A DNA stretch of 5,791 nt from Pyrinomonadaceae bacterium (GTDB taxonomy: Bacteria; Acidobacteriota; Blastocatellia; Pyrinomonadales; Pyrinomonadaceae), in NCBI GenBank assembly GCA_013812565.1, contig JACCTF010000718.1, positions 1 to 5,791 on the forward strand. The letters are read 5' to 3'. Numbering within the stretch: the stretch's first letter is position 1; each line of letters opens with the position of its first letter. The position numbers and the translations under genes were made by a program. A model generated the notes under the pieces. That model was not told where the DNA came from and did not search any database. It saw only the letters and a program-made list of their open reading frames with translations. Shown here one piece after another: positions 1 through 5,680 of the stretch.

Positions 1-1
1 G

Positions 2-73
2 TGGAAGAGCGCTCCTCGTTTCCTTGTAGACTCAGAAGACGGTGAAATCACGATCAAACAGTCGGGCAATTAA
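2..73 (+). CDS. C-terminal end of an unidentified protein (partial)
   Basis: An open frame enters from the left edge and runs 23 codons to a TAA at 71-73. The visible end reads WKSAPRFLVDSEDGEITIKQ followed by SGN. The pattern of alternating hydrophobic residues followed by a DGEITIK stretch resembles the last beta strands of a beta-rich domain, faintly like the ends of DUF4097 'toastrack' proteins (P-x-hydrophobic ... DGDI-x-I). The other two plus frames stop within 45 bases. With so little sequence the family is a guess, and chance openness over 23 codons is possible. If real, it is transcribed in the same direction as the secreted-protein gene that follows about 160 bases later. Confidence 0.45.
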   Translation, partial: WKSAPRFLVDSEDGEITIKQSGN

Positions 74-79
74 CTTATG

Positions 80-98
80 AAGTGACTAGCGATCACTT
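80..98. repeat. Short dyad AAGTGA-N7-TCACTT
   Basis: AAGTGA (80-85) and TCACTT (93-98) are perfect inverted repeats separated by 7 bases. The right arm overlaps a second small palindrome, ACTTAAGT (95-102). The site lies 6 bases after the stop of the upstream frame and before the leader of the secreted-protein gene. The size and spacing would suit an operator for a dimeric repressor. No T-run follows, so it is not a typical intrinsic terminator. No regulator gene is in view, and a 6-base dyad can arise by chance. Confidence 0.25.
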
Positions 99-128
99 AA
101 GTTTGGTTGAGTATGTTTAGCCTTTAGC

Positions 129-165
129 AGAGGGTTTCGGCGATCTTGGATCAAAGGAACCCTCT
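129..165 (+). promoter_or_regulatory. Leader stem-loop covering a Shine-Dalgarno-like site
   Basis: AGAGGGTT (129-136) pairs perfectly with AACCCTCT (158-165). Adding a T-G wobble and one C-G pair extends the stem to 10 pairs (129-138 with 156-165). The loop contains GATC-TTG-GATC (142-152), which can form a small inner stem. A purine-rich AAAGGAA (153-159) overlaps the right arm. It lies 8 bases before a TTG (168-170) that opens the longer version of the next gene. The hairpin could therefore control access to this ribosome binding site, or it could be an imperfect terminator for the upstream gene, as the next bases (ATTTGCGTTTG) are only mildly T-rich. Confidence 0.4.
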
Positions 166-233
166 ATTTGCGTTTGCTACTCATAAACGTGCTGCTGTAT
201 CTAATCTCTAATGCCCCACCTCATCATCGATTC

Positions 234-1085
234 ATGAACAAAGATACTAATCAGAGGGTCAACTTCGCGGCCGCCGCTTCGCTGATCGTCCTTCTCTCGT
301 ATACACCCGTGGTTCTCTCGCAAAACACCACGCCGACAAATTCTCTAAACAGCCCAGCACCATCCAGCACGGTAGAAAGTGCCGGTAAAGAGAAGGCGGA
401 AGCGATCTTGCAACGCGGCATTGAAGCGCTTGGCGGCCGTGCTTACCTGGACGTACGCACGATTATTGGACGTGGCATCTTCACGCAGTTTCAAGACGGC
501 AAATCGGGTTTGCCGAGTCAGTTTCTGGATTATCTGATCTTTCCTGACCGAGAACGCACAGAGTTCCGCGCACAAGGCGTGCGCACTATTCAAACGAATG
601 TCGGCACCAGCGGCTGGATCTACGACGGAGCAGCGCGTACGCTGCGCAATATGACGCCGAAGCAAACGGAAGATTTTCGTTTCGCGATGCGAACCAGCGT
701 GGACAACCTCCTGCGCGGTTGGTGGCGTAAGGAGGAAGCACAGCTCAGTTACGTCGGGCGCCGCGAGGCGGGTTTGGCCCGCCGCAATGAAGTGGTGCGC
801 CTTACCTACCGGGACGGCTTCACTGTCGAGTTCGAGTTCGGCGCGAAAGACTATCTTCCGGCCAAGTCGCTCTATAAACGCACAATTGAGAACCAAGAAG
901 AAGTAGCGGAAGAAGATCGTTTCGCACAGTTCATCACAATCAAAGGGGTCACGCTTCCGCTCGTGATCGACCACTTCCGCGCTGGGGTACAAACAAGCCG
1001 TATCAACTATGAGTTGGTTGAGTTTAATCTGTCGATTCCCGACTCGCTTTTTGCTCGCCCGGCTGATGTTAAGGCGCTGAAGTAA
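234..1085 (+). CDS. Secreted LolA/LppX-like protein of unknown function
   Basis: This encodes 283 residues from ATG 234. Residues 1-29 form a good Sec signal peptide: a polar start with K3 and R8, a hydrophobic core at about 11-28, and a likely cut after VVLS29. There is no lipobox cysteine, so it is probably periplasmic or exported rather than a lipoprotein. A Thr/Ser/Pro/Asn-rich linker (about 30-50) precedes a mostly beta-strand domain (about 53-277). Features in it include ALGGRAYLDVRTI (65-77), FPDRERTEF (103-111), GWIYDG (127-132) and a closing PDSLFARP (269-276). This layout resembles the LolA/LppX-like 'outer membrane lipoprotein-sorting' fold seen in many uncharacterised proteins. 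The assignment is by pattern only, and I do not know a function. A TTG at 168 in the same frame would add 22 residues and has a better Shine-Dalgarno (AAAGGAA, 153-159). I prefer ATG 234 because it gives a clean signal peptide, though it has no clear Shine-Dalgarno. Its 3' end overlaps the convergent glycosyltransferase frame. Confidence 0.75.
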   Translation: MNKDTNQRVNFAAAASLIVLLSYTPVVLSQNTTPTNSLNSPAPSSTVESAGKEKAEAILQRGIEALGGRAYLDVRTIIGRGIFTQFQDGKSGLPSQFLDYLIFPDRERTEFRAQGVRTIQTNVGTSGWIYDGAARTLRNMTPKQTEDFRFAMRTSVDNLLRGWWRKEEAQLSYVGRREAGLARRNEVVRLTYRDGFTVEFEFGAKDYLPAKSLYKRTIENQEEVAEEDRFAQFITIKGVTLPLVIDHFRAGVQTSRINYELVEFNLSIPDSLFARPADVKALK

Positions 1086-2290
1086 GCATGCTGTGCCCTT
1101 TCGTCTTCTCGACGAAGCGAAGGGTTATCGCTACCTCTAACAGCAGTTTCCGCATCCCGAAGCGCAAGATCATTTTTGCTGTAAGTTTCTTGATGTGCCA
1201 ACCGTGCAAAAAGATCCTCATAAAGATCAACAACCTGTTCCCACGTATAACGCTCGCGTATGCGTGTTTGCGCTCTCTGCCGATATGCGCTCACCAACGC
1301 TCCGTCTCTTAAAACTCGCTGTAGTTTCGACGCCAAATCATTAGCGTCCGTGTAGTGAATGCCAGCTTCACCGACCGCTTCGACGTTCTCCGGCGTCGAG
1401 AGCGTCAGCACGCAGTTGCCGTATCCCATTGCTTCGAGTAACGCCGGGTGTGTGCCGCCGACCTCGGTGGCATGCACGTAGCAGTAAGCATTCTGCTGAA
1501 GCGCGCGGTAACCATCACCAAAGACGAACCCGGTGAAGATGATGCGCCGGTCGCGCGCGGCCCGCGCACGCAGTTCCTTGATGTATTCGTAAGCGTAGGG
1601 AGCATCGCCAACGACCAGCAGTTTGTGCGCTGTTCTGACTTTCTTGAAAGCTTCTATGACAAGATGTGCATTGTTTTCTGGCTCGAGACGTGAGACATAC
1701 AGCACATAACGGTTAGGTTCAACGCCCCACGCACGAACGGCTGCGCGGTCTGGTCGTCGCTCAATCTCTGCGCCATAAGCAATCATCGTTGATTGAGCTT
1801 TATACTGAGCTTGGTAATACTCTTGAATGACGCGCGCGTCCGTCACCACTTCGTTCGAAAGACGTGTCGCGAGTTGTTCAGCAAGTAGGTAGTACCGCCG
1901 GGCGATCCAGTTCCACTTGCGACGTTTATGTTCAAGACCATCAACGTTGATCGCGACGGGCGTGCCTCTTAACCGCATAATCGGGGCAAACGGAGCGTTG
2001 GCCGCGTTGCATATCAACGCCGCGTCGTAACGCTTCGAGGCGAGGGCGGCGTGCAGCGCAGAGAGGAAAGTGTGGACCACCGTGTCGAAGTATTTGTGCC
2101 GAATTGTCGGCAGCACTTCGAGCCGCACACCGCGGTATTCGAGCTGGCGCGGCGAGACATAGTGCGAGCGGCAATAGACCGTGACATCGTGCCCGCGTGC
2201 CACTAAGCGTGTGGAAAGCTGTTCGGCAAAAGTTTCAAACCCGCCGTAGCTGGCGGGCACTCCCCTGGTTCCCAGTATGGCTATGCGCAT
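1007..2290 (-). CDS. DUF1972-type glycosyltransferase (rhamnosyltransferase-like)
   Basis: This encodes 427 residues from ATG 2290. The N-terminus MRIAILGTRGVPASYGGFET (1-20) is the signature of the DUF1972 group of GT-B glycosyltransferases. Studied members, such as pneumococcal Cps2T, add rhamnose early in capsule or cell-wall glycan assembly. NVDGLEHKR (115-123) and VSRLEPENN (199-207) are further family landmarks. EVGGTHPALLEAM (276-288) replaces the usual GT4 E-x7-E. The last Glu (E286) is kept, and a Gly stands at the position 8 residues before it, which I regard as typical of this group. The catalytic part ends near residue 364 (ERYTWEQVVDLYEDLFARL). The remaining 60 or so residues are polar, look unlike a glycosyltransferase, and their last part is antisense to the convergent secreted-protein gene. 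No transmembrane segment is evident, so it probably acts at the cytoplasmic membrane face on a lipid-linked sugar. The exact donor and acceptor cannot be read from sequence. No clear Shine-Dalgarno precedes the start. Confidence 0.88.
   Translation of the reverse strand: MRIAILGTRGVPASYGGFETFAEQLSTRLVARGHDVTVYCRSHYVSPRQLEYRGVRLEVLPTIRHKYFDTVVHTFLSALHAALASKRYDAALICNAANAPFAPIMRLRGTPVAINVDGLEHKRRKWNWIARRYYLLAEQLATRLSNEVVTDARVIQEYYQAQYKAQSTMIAYGAEIERRPDRAAVRAWGVEPNRYVLYVSRLEPENNAHLVIEAFKKVRTAHKLLVVGDAPYAYEYIKELRARAARDRRIIFTGFVFGDGYRALQQNAYCYVHATEVGGTHPALLEAMGYGNCVLTLSTPENVEAVGEAGIHYTDANDLASKLQRVLRDGALVSAYRQRAQTRIRERYTWEQVVDLYEDLFARLAHQETYSKNDLALRDAETAVRGSDNPSLRREDERAQHAYFSALTSAGRAKSESGIDRLNSTNS
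1096..1124. terminator. Stem-loop just after the secreted-protein gene
   Basis: The segment starts CCCTTTCG and ends CGAAGGG. It folds into about 11 pairs with two single-base bulges and a 5-base loop (1109-1113). It begins 10 bases after the TAA at 1083-1085, where a terminator for the plus-strand gene would be expected. No T-run follows on either strand (TTATCG on plus), so it is at best a weak or factor-assisted terminator. It also lies inside the predicted C-terminal tail of the minus-strand glycosyltransferase. Confidence 0.35.
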
Positions 2291-2309
2291 TGTAGGAAGT
2301 TTCGCCTAA

Positions 2310-2338
2310 ACCTTTTCTAGCGCCTTTCGACCTGTCAA
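2310..2338 (-). promoter_or_regulatory. Possible promoter of the DUF1972 glycosyltransferase
   Basis: On the minus strand a perfect TTGACA -35 hexamer occupies 2338-2333, about 45 bases upstream of the ATG at 2290. The -10 match is poor: TAGAAA (2319-2314) sits at a 13-base spacing, and the 17-base position reads AAAGGT. The gap is the only one in this part large enough for a separate promoter, so the gene may not depend only on read-through from the glycosyltransferase upstream. Confidence 0.25.
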
Positions 2339-2383
2339 GGTATGTGATAGCTACTCGCGCTTGATTCTCGCCGCGGGGTACTC

Positions 2384-2409
2384 ACCTTAGCGCTATGTGC
2401 TGCTAAGGT
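2384..2409 (-). terminator. Stem-loop just after the GT4 gene
   Basis: ACCTTAGC (2384-2391) and GCTAAGGT (2402-2409) form a perfect 8-pair stem with a 10-base loop. On the minus strand it starts one base after the TGA of the upstream glycosyltransferase (2411-2413). Its position suits transcript 3' end formation or mRNA protection. No U-run follows on the minus strand (GAGTACC), so it is not a canonical intrinsic terminator. Confidence 0.35.
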
Positions 2410-2410
2410 T

Positions 2411-3562
2411 TCAAGCTCCTGCTTTCAATGATAGCGAGTTCTTATTTGCAGCCACGACCTGTTCGTAGATTCTCAGAGTTAAGCGCGCCGTCTCACCCCA
2501 ATTAAACATACGTGCACGCTCTAACCCTCGCGTTCGCAGGCGACCACGCAGATCGGGGTCATCAACCAAACGCGAGATGCCTTGGGCGATAGCATTTTCA
2601 TCCCAAGGATCGACGAGCAAACCGGCATCACCCACGGTTTCCGGCAAGCTGGTTAGACTGCCGGTAATGACCGGCGTACCACACCGCATTGCTTCGAGCG
2701 GCGGCAAACCGAAACCCTCAAAGTATGATGGATAAACGAAGCAGAGCGCAGCCGTGTAAAGCGCCGGCAAATCCGTCTCCGGTACGTACCCGGTAAAGAT
2801 CGTGTGCTTACTGACCAGTTCGTCCCCCGCCGCCCGAAGCGTCTCTTCATAGAGCCAGCCACGCTTTCCAACCAAGACGAGTTGCGGCAGCTTAGCCTGC
2901 GGACGCTCGCGGCGCAAGGATGCGTAAGCCTTAATCAGGCGAACAAGATTCTTGCGCGGTTGGATCGAACCAACCGCCAAAATGTAGTCGCCCTCAATCT
3001 GGTACTTCCGCCGCACGCGTTCGACTTCTTCTTCCGTAGCCGGGGCAAAGTGCGACGCGGCGGCCAAGGGAGTGACGCTTATTCGCGCTGGATGGGTGCC
3101 ATAGGTTTCGATTAGATCTGTGCGGGAATACTCTGACGGCGCGATGATGTGCGCCGCTTTGTGGACTGTGTGACGCACCGTGAGGCGAAGCTGCATCCGG
3201 CTGCGCCGGGTGAAAGTGTGCGGTAAATGTTCAAACGAGATGTCGTGGATGGTTGCAACCACAGGGCACGGCGCAAACGGCGGGGCAGTATATTGCACAT
3301 GCAGCAAATCGACGGGGCGGCGGCGCAACTCAGTGACAAGCGTGACGGGGATACGCACCAGCGGCGTATGCGGCAGCGTCAATCGCACGTCTACTTGCGG
3401 CCACCGATTCTCGTAGCGCTCTACCGCCGTGCGCTTCGTGACATAGAGCGTGTACCGGTTGATCCTATCTATCTCGGCCAACGCCTCGATAAGGTTCGTA
3501 ATGTAGGTTTCGTTCCCAGCCAGTCCGGTGCCGACCGAGTGCGCATCTATGGCGATGTGCAA
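2411..3562 (-). CDS. GT4-family glycosyltransferase
   Basis: This encodes 383 residues, the usual length for a family-4 GT-B enzyme that moves a sugar from a nucleotide donor with retention of configuration. The N-terminal acceptor domain starts MHIAIDAHSVGTGLAGNETY, with the glycine-rich GTGLAGNE loop at 11-18. It continues with HVQYTAPPFAP (88-98) and HDISFEHLP (106-114). The C-terminal donor domain starts near 190 with YILAVGSIQPRKN (193-205), where the basic RK (203-204) normally contacts the donor phosphates. It holds the E-x7-E motif EGFGLPPLE (E282, E290) and GTPVI (295-299). The motif order resembles mannosyl- and rhamnosyltransferases of polysaccharide pathways, but specificity cannot be assigned. 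The start is a TTG. A GGGAG lies about 12 bases before it, a long spacing, and no ATG or GTG is available upstream before an in-frame stop. It lies 78 bases downstream of rnhB and 120 bases upstream of a second glycosyltransferase, all in one direction. Confidence 0.9.
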   Translation of the reverse strand: MHIAIDAHSVGTGLAGNETYITNLIEALAEIDRINRYTLYVTKRTAVERYENRWPQVDVRLTLPHTPLVRIPVTLVTELRRRPVDLLHVQYTAPPFAPCPVVATIHDISFEHLPHTFTRRSRMQLRLTVRHTVHKAAHIIAPSEYSRTDLIETYGTHPARISVTPLAAASHFAPATEEEVERVRRKYQIEGDYILAVGSIQPRKNLVRLIKAYASLRRERPQAKLPQLVLVGKRGWLYEETLRAAGDELVSKHTIFTGYVPETDLPALYTAALCFVYPSYFEGFGLPPLEAMRCGTPVITGSLTSLPETVGDAGLLVDPWDENAIAQGISRLVDDPDLRGRLRTRGLERARMFNWGETARLTLRIYEQVVAANKNSLSLKAGA

Positions 3563-3640
3563 AACAGCTTTTCGCTCCCGCTTGCGATTTAGAAGATCAG
3601 AGAAGAGGTGGGGCTAAGCGTGTGAGTGTACCTCAAAATA

Positions 3641-4270
3641 TTAAGCGACGGGAAGCACGCCGCGAAAGCTTCGACGATGAATCGGGCATACGCCGTGCTC
3701 GCGAAGAGCCGCAAGGTGTGCGCGCGTGCCGTAACCGACATGGCGTGCAAAACCATACTGCGAATAGACAGTGTCATACTCCCTCATCAATCCATCGCGG
3801 TAAGTTTTTGCAATAACCGAGGCGGCGGCAATTGAAGCTGAAATCGAATCACCCCGAATGATGGCGCGTTGCGGGAGACGTGCTTCTTTCAACTCAAGCG
3901 CATCAATCAACAGGTAATCCGCCCGTGGATCGAGCTTGCTGATGGCGTCAAGCATTGCGCGGCGTGTGGCACGCAAGATATTGATGCGGTCTATATCCTC
4001 GGCGGGCACGAGGCCCATAGCAAATGCGATGGCAGTCTGGCGCAGTTCCGCCCCGATCCGTTCACGCTCGGCAGGGGTCAACTTCTTCGAATCGTCGAGT
4101 CCTTCAGGTAACGGCGCGGCCGGGTCGAGTATCACCGCGGCGGCCACCACTGGGCCAGCCAACGCGCCGCGCCCGACTTCATCTATTCCGGCAATTAGAC
4201 GGTAGCCACAAGCGCGCACGGTATCTTCAAAGCTTGTTCCAATGTTTGACGTTCGACTCAAACGATTCAT
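3641..4270 (-). CDS. rnhB: Ribonuclease HII
   Basis: This enzyme cuts the RNA strand of RNA-DNA hybrids and removes single ribonucleotides misincorporated in DNA. From ATG 4270 it has 209 residues, normal for bacterial RNase HII. The N-terminal AGIDEVGRGALAGPVVAAAV carries the first two acidic residues (D30, E31) and the GRG motif (33-35) that recognises the ribose junction. DSKKL is at 60-64. D123 in LLIDAL and D141 in IRGDSISASIAAASVIAK complete the D-E-D-D metal site, and GYGT (179-182) supplies the conserved tyrosine. All key residues are present. A GTG at 4297 would add nine residues (MAVSERRAF), but it falls inside the hairpin repeat next door and also lacks a Shine-Dalgarno. I prefer the ATG because the shorter form has a typical family length and keeps the repeat out of the protein. 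It sits after rplS, as in many genomes. Confidence 0.95.
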   Translation of the reverse strand: MNRLSRTSNIGTSFEDTVRACGYRLIAGIDEVGRGALAGPVVAAAVILDPAAPLPEGLDDSKKLTPAERERIGAELRQTAIAFAMGLVPAEDIDRINILRATRRAMLDAISKLDPRADYLLIDALELKEARLPQRAIIRGDSISASIAAASVIAKTYRDGLMREYDTVYSQYGFARHVGYGTRAHLAALREHGVCPIHRRSFRGVLPVA

Positions 4271-4292
4271 GAAAGCGCGCCGCTCTGAAACA

Positions 4293-4404
4293 GCCACAGA
4301 GACACAGAATAGAAGAAACGAGGAAGGTGCAAGGATGACGGGAAGAAAGAAAAGCCATCTGCCTGCTTATTCATCCTTCATCCCTCTCCTTGTGCCTCTG
4401 TGGC
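4293..4404. repeat. Imperfect hairpin repeat element between rplS and rnhB
   Basis: GCCACAGAGACACA (4293-4306) and TGTGCCTCTGTGGC (4391-4404) are inverted repeats matching at 13 of 14 positions. In a minus-strand transcript all 14 pairs form, one as G-U. Inside them AAGGATGA (4331-4338) pairs perfectly with TCATCCTT (4371-4378), so the whole stretch can fold as a long interrupted hairpin of about 112 bases. The CCACAGAG/CTCTGTGG arms resemble short repeats I recall from intergenic regions of several environmental bacteria. I cannot confirm a family or count copies from one window. It fills most of the rplS-rnhB gap and reaches the alternative GTG start of rnhB. It encodes no transposase and could be a MITE- or REP-like unit or an mRNA processing structure. 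Confidence 0.6.
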
Positions 4405-4424
4405 AATTATTTAATGACATTACA

Positions 4425-4829
4425 CTACTTTTTCGCAGCCGACGTGCCCTGCGCTCCCTTGCTGCCGGCTTGACCAGTAATGCGTGTATCGCGTTCGCGT
4501 ATGCGCGCCGCCTTGCCGCGCAAATCACGCAAGTAGTAAAGTTTCGCGCGACGCACGCGTCCCCGCCTCACGACATCGATGTGATCAATAACCGTCGCGT
4601 GAAGCGGAAAGATCCTTTCGACGCCGATGCCAAAACTCGTTTTGCGCACAGTGATGGTTTCGCGTACACCGCCGCCCTTACGCGCGATCACGATCCCCTC
4701 AAACGCTTGCAAGCGCTCTTTGTTCTCTGCTTCTCTGATGCGCACATGAACGCGCACCGTATCGCCCGGTTGAAAATCCGGAATGTTCGTGCGCAGTTGC
4801 GCCTTATCAACACTATCTAAGCGGTTCAT
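4425..4829 (-). CDS. rplS: 50S ribosomal protein L19
   Basis: L19 is a large-subunit protein that sits at the interface with the 30S subunit. This copy has 134 residues, slightly longer than the usual 115-120 because of a flexible Gly/Ala/Ser/Lys tail (about 119-134). Diagnostic stretches are [16 protein letters not shown] (16-31), the conserved [17 protein letters not shown] (38-54), ETITVRK (57-63), [11 protein letters not shown] (68-78) and [18 protein letters not shown] (93-110). The ATG at 4829 has the best ribosome binding site of the window. It starts 25 bases after the trmD stop, consistent with co-transcription, and is followed by the hairpin element. Confidence 0.98.
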   Translation of the reverse strand: MNRLDSVDKAQLRTNIPDFQPGDTVRVHVRIREAENKERLQAFEGIVIARKGGGVRETITVRKTSFGIGVERIFPLHATVIDHIDVVRRGRVRRAKLYYLRDLRGKAARIRERDTRITGQAGSKGAQGTSAAKK

Positions 4830-4836
4830 AAACTCA

Positions 4837-4840
4837 CTCC
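4837..4840 (-). promoter_or_regulatory. Ribosome binding site of rplS
   Basis: On the minus strand GGAG (4840-4837) lies 7 bases before the ATG of rplS. It is the only textbook Shine-Dalgarno among the minus-strand genes here, which fits the high expression expected of a ribosomal protein and fixes the start. Confidence 0.8.
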
Positions 4841-4854
4841 ATCTTTTCTAGAAA

Positions 4855-5610
4855 TTATTGCTCTTGATTAATTTCGTTGAGCCACAGGCGTTCTGGTTCG
4901 CTCAAGGTGGCTCGCTCCAGCAGATCAGGCCGGTTACGTTTTGTCTTGCGTAGCGCTTCCTTCTTACGCCAGCGTGTGATCTCCGCGTGGTTGCCGTTAA
5001 GCAAAACCTCGGGCACGCGCATTCCGTGAAACTCCGGTGGACGTGTGTAGTGTGGACAGTCGAGCAGTCCGTTGGAGAAAGAATCGTTAGCGGCCGAAGT
5101 CTCACTTCCCAGCGCACCCGGCACAAGGCGCGCGACCGCATCAATCAATACCACTGCGGCAGGTTCGCCGCCCGACAACACGTAATCTCCGATTGAGAGT
5201 TCGTCAGTTGCGAGCGCTTCGGCAACTCGCTCGTCAACTCCCTCGTAGCGCCCACAGATCAGGATGATCCGATCTTCCTGGGCCAAGTCTTCTGCTAGGC
5301 TTTGCGTCAACACGCGTCCTTGCGGCGACAACAACACGACGCGCGCCGGCAGCTTTGACGGCTCATCCTCATTTTGCTTGTTCGTTAACTCCTCGACCGC
5401 AGCGAAGATCGGCTCTGGTTTCAAGACCATCCCATCACCCCCGCCAAACGGACGGTCATCTACAACCTTGTGTCGACCTTGGGTCCACCTTCGTAAATCG
5501 TGGGCCGCAATCTTAATTAACCCGGCTGCACGCGCACGCCGCACAATCCCGTAGTCAAACGCGGTGCGAAAGTAATCTGGAAAGATCGTGATGATGTCAA
5601 AACCAAGCAC
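4855..5610 (-). CDS. trmD: tRNA (guanine-N1)-methyltransferase TrmD
   Basis: TrmD methylates N1 of G37, next to the anticodon, in tRNAs reading CUN, CCN and CGG, using S-adenosylmethionine, and so prevents +1 frameshifting. This copy has 251 residues, the normal length. It has the trefoil-knot SAM motifs LSPQGR (94-99), CGRYEGVDER (119-128) and SIGDYVLSGGEPA (139-151). Other family motifs are DDRPFGGGDGMV (51-62), LLDCPHYTRP (182-191) and NHAEITRWR (207-215). R161 and D176 correspond to the catalytic Arg154 and Asp169 of the E. coli enzyme. The start is GTG at 5610; the N-terminus MLGFDIITIFPDYF aligns with the family and no better start exists. No Shine-Dalgarno precedes it: the leader is A/T-only for the last ten bases (5611-5620) and holds a tandem repeat. 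It follows rimM after 70 bases. Confidence 0.97.
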   Translation of the reverse strand: MLGFDIITIFPDYFRTAFDYGIVRRARAAGLIKIAAHDLRRWTQGRHKVVDDRPFGGGDGMVLKPEPIFAAVEELTNKQNEDEPSKLPARVVLLSPQGRVLTQSLAEDLAQEDRIILICGRYEGVDERVAEALATDELSIGDYVLSGGEPAAVVLIDAVARLVPGALGSETSAANDSFSNGLLDCPHYTRPPEFHGMRVPEVLLNGNHAEITRWRKKEALRKTKRNRPDLLERATLSEPERLWLNEINQEQ

Positions 5611-5620
5611 AATAATTTTT

Positions 5621-5677
5621 AAATCTCAAATTTGAGATTTGAAATCTGGAATCTTGAAATCGAAAATCCGCAATCAA
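5621..5677. repeat. Degenerate 7-base tandem repeat between rimM and trmD
   Basis: The gap consists of eight adjacent heptamers close to AAATCTG: AAATCTC, AAATTTG, AGATTTG, AAATCTG, GAATCTT, then one extra base (5656), AAATCGA, AAATCCG and CAATCAA. The ATC step recurs at 5646, 5653, 5661, 5668 and 5675. The first three units make a perfect 20-base palindrome, AAATCTCAAATTTGAGATTT (5621-5640), that can fold as a hairpin just ahead of the trmD start. The repeat fills nearly all of the gap and its base composition is far more AT-rich than the flanking genes. Confidence 0.65.
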
Positions 5678-5680
5678 AAA

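Noticed and set aside
345..992. A 215-codon open frame on the minus strand opposite the secreted-protein gene
   Set aside because: The plus-strand frame has a signal peptide and a coherent domain. The minus translation shows no domain or motif and is best explained as a codon-bias shadow.
3227..3592. A 121-codon plus-strand frame opposite the GT4 gene
   Set aside because: Antisense to a well-supported glycosyltransferase, with a composition that reads like an antisense shadow and no family features.
3563..3640. Possible terminator between rnhB and the GT4 gene
   Set aside because: Only a 5-base GAGGT/ACCTC pairing with a long loop and no T-run, which is too weak to call.
4242..4820. A 192-codon plus-strand frame opposite rplS
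   Set aside because: It lies across the certain L19 gene and the hairpin repeat, has no recognisable motif and begins inside the rnhB region.
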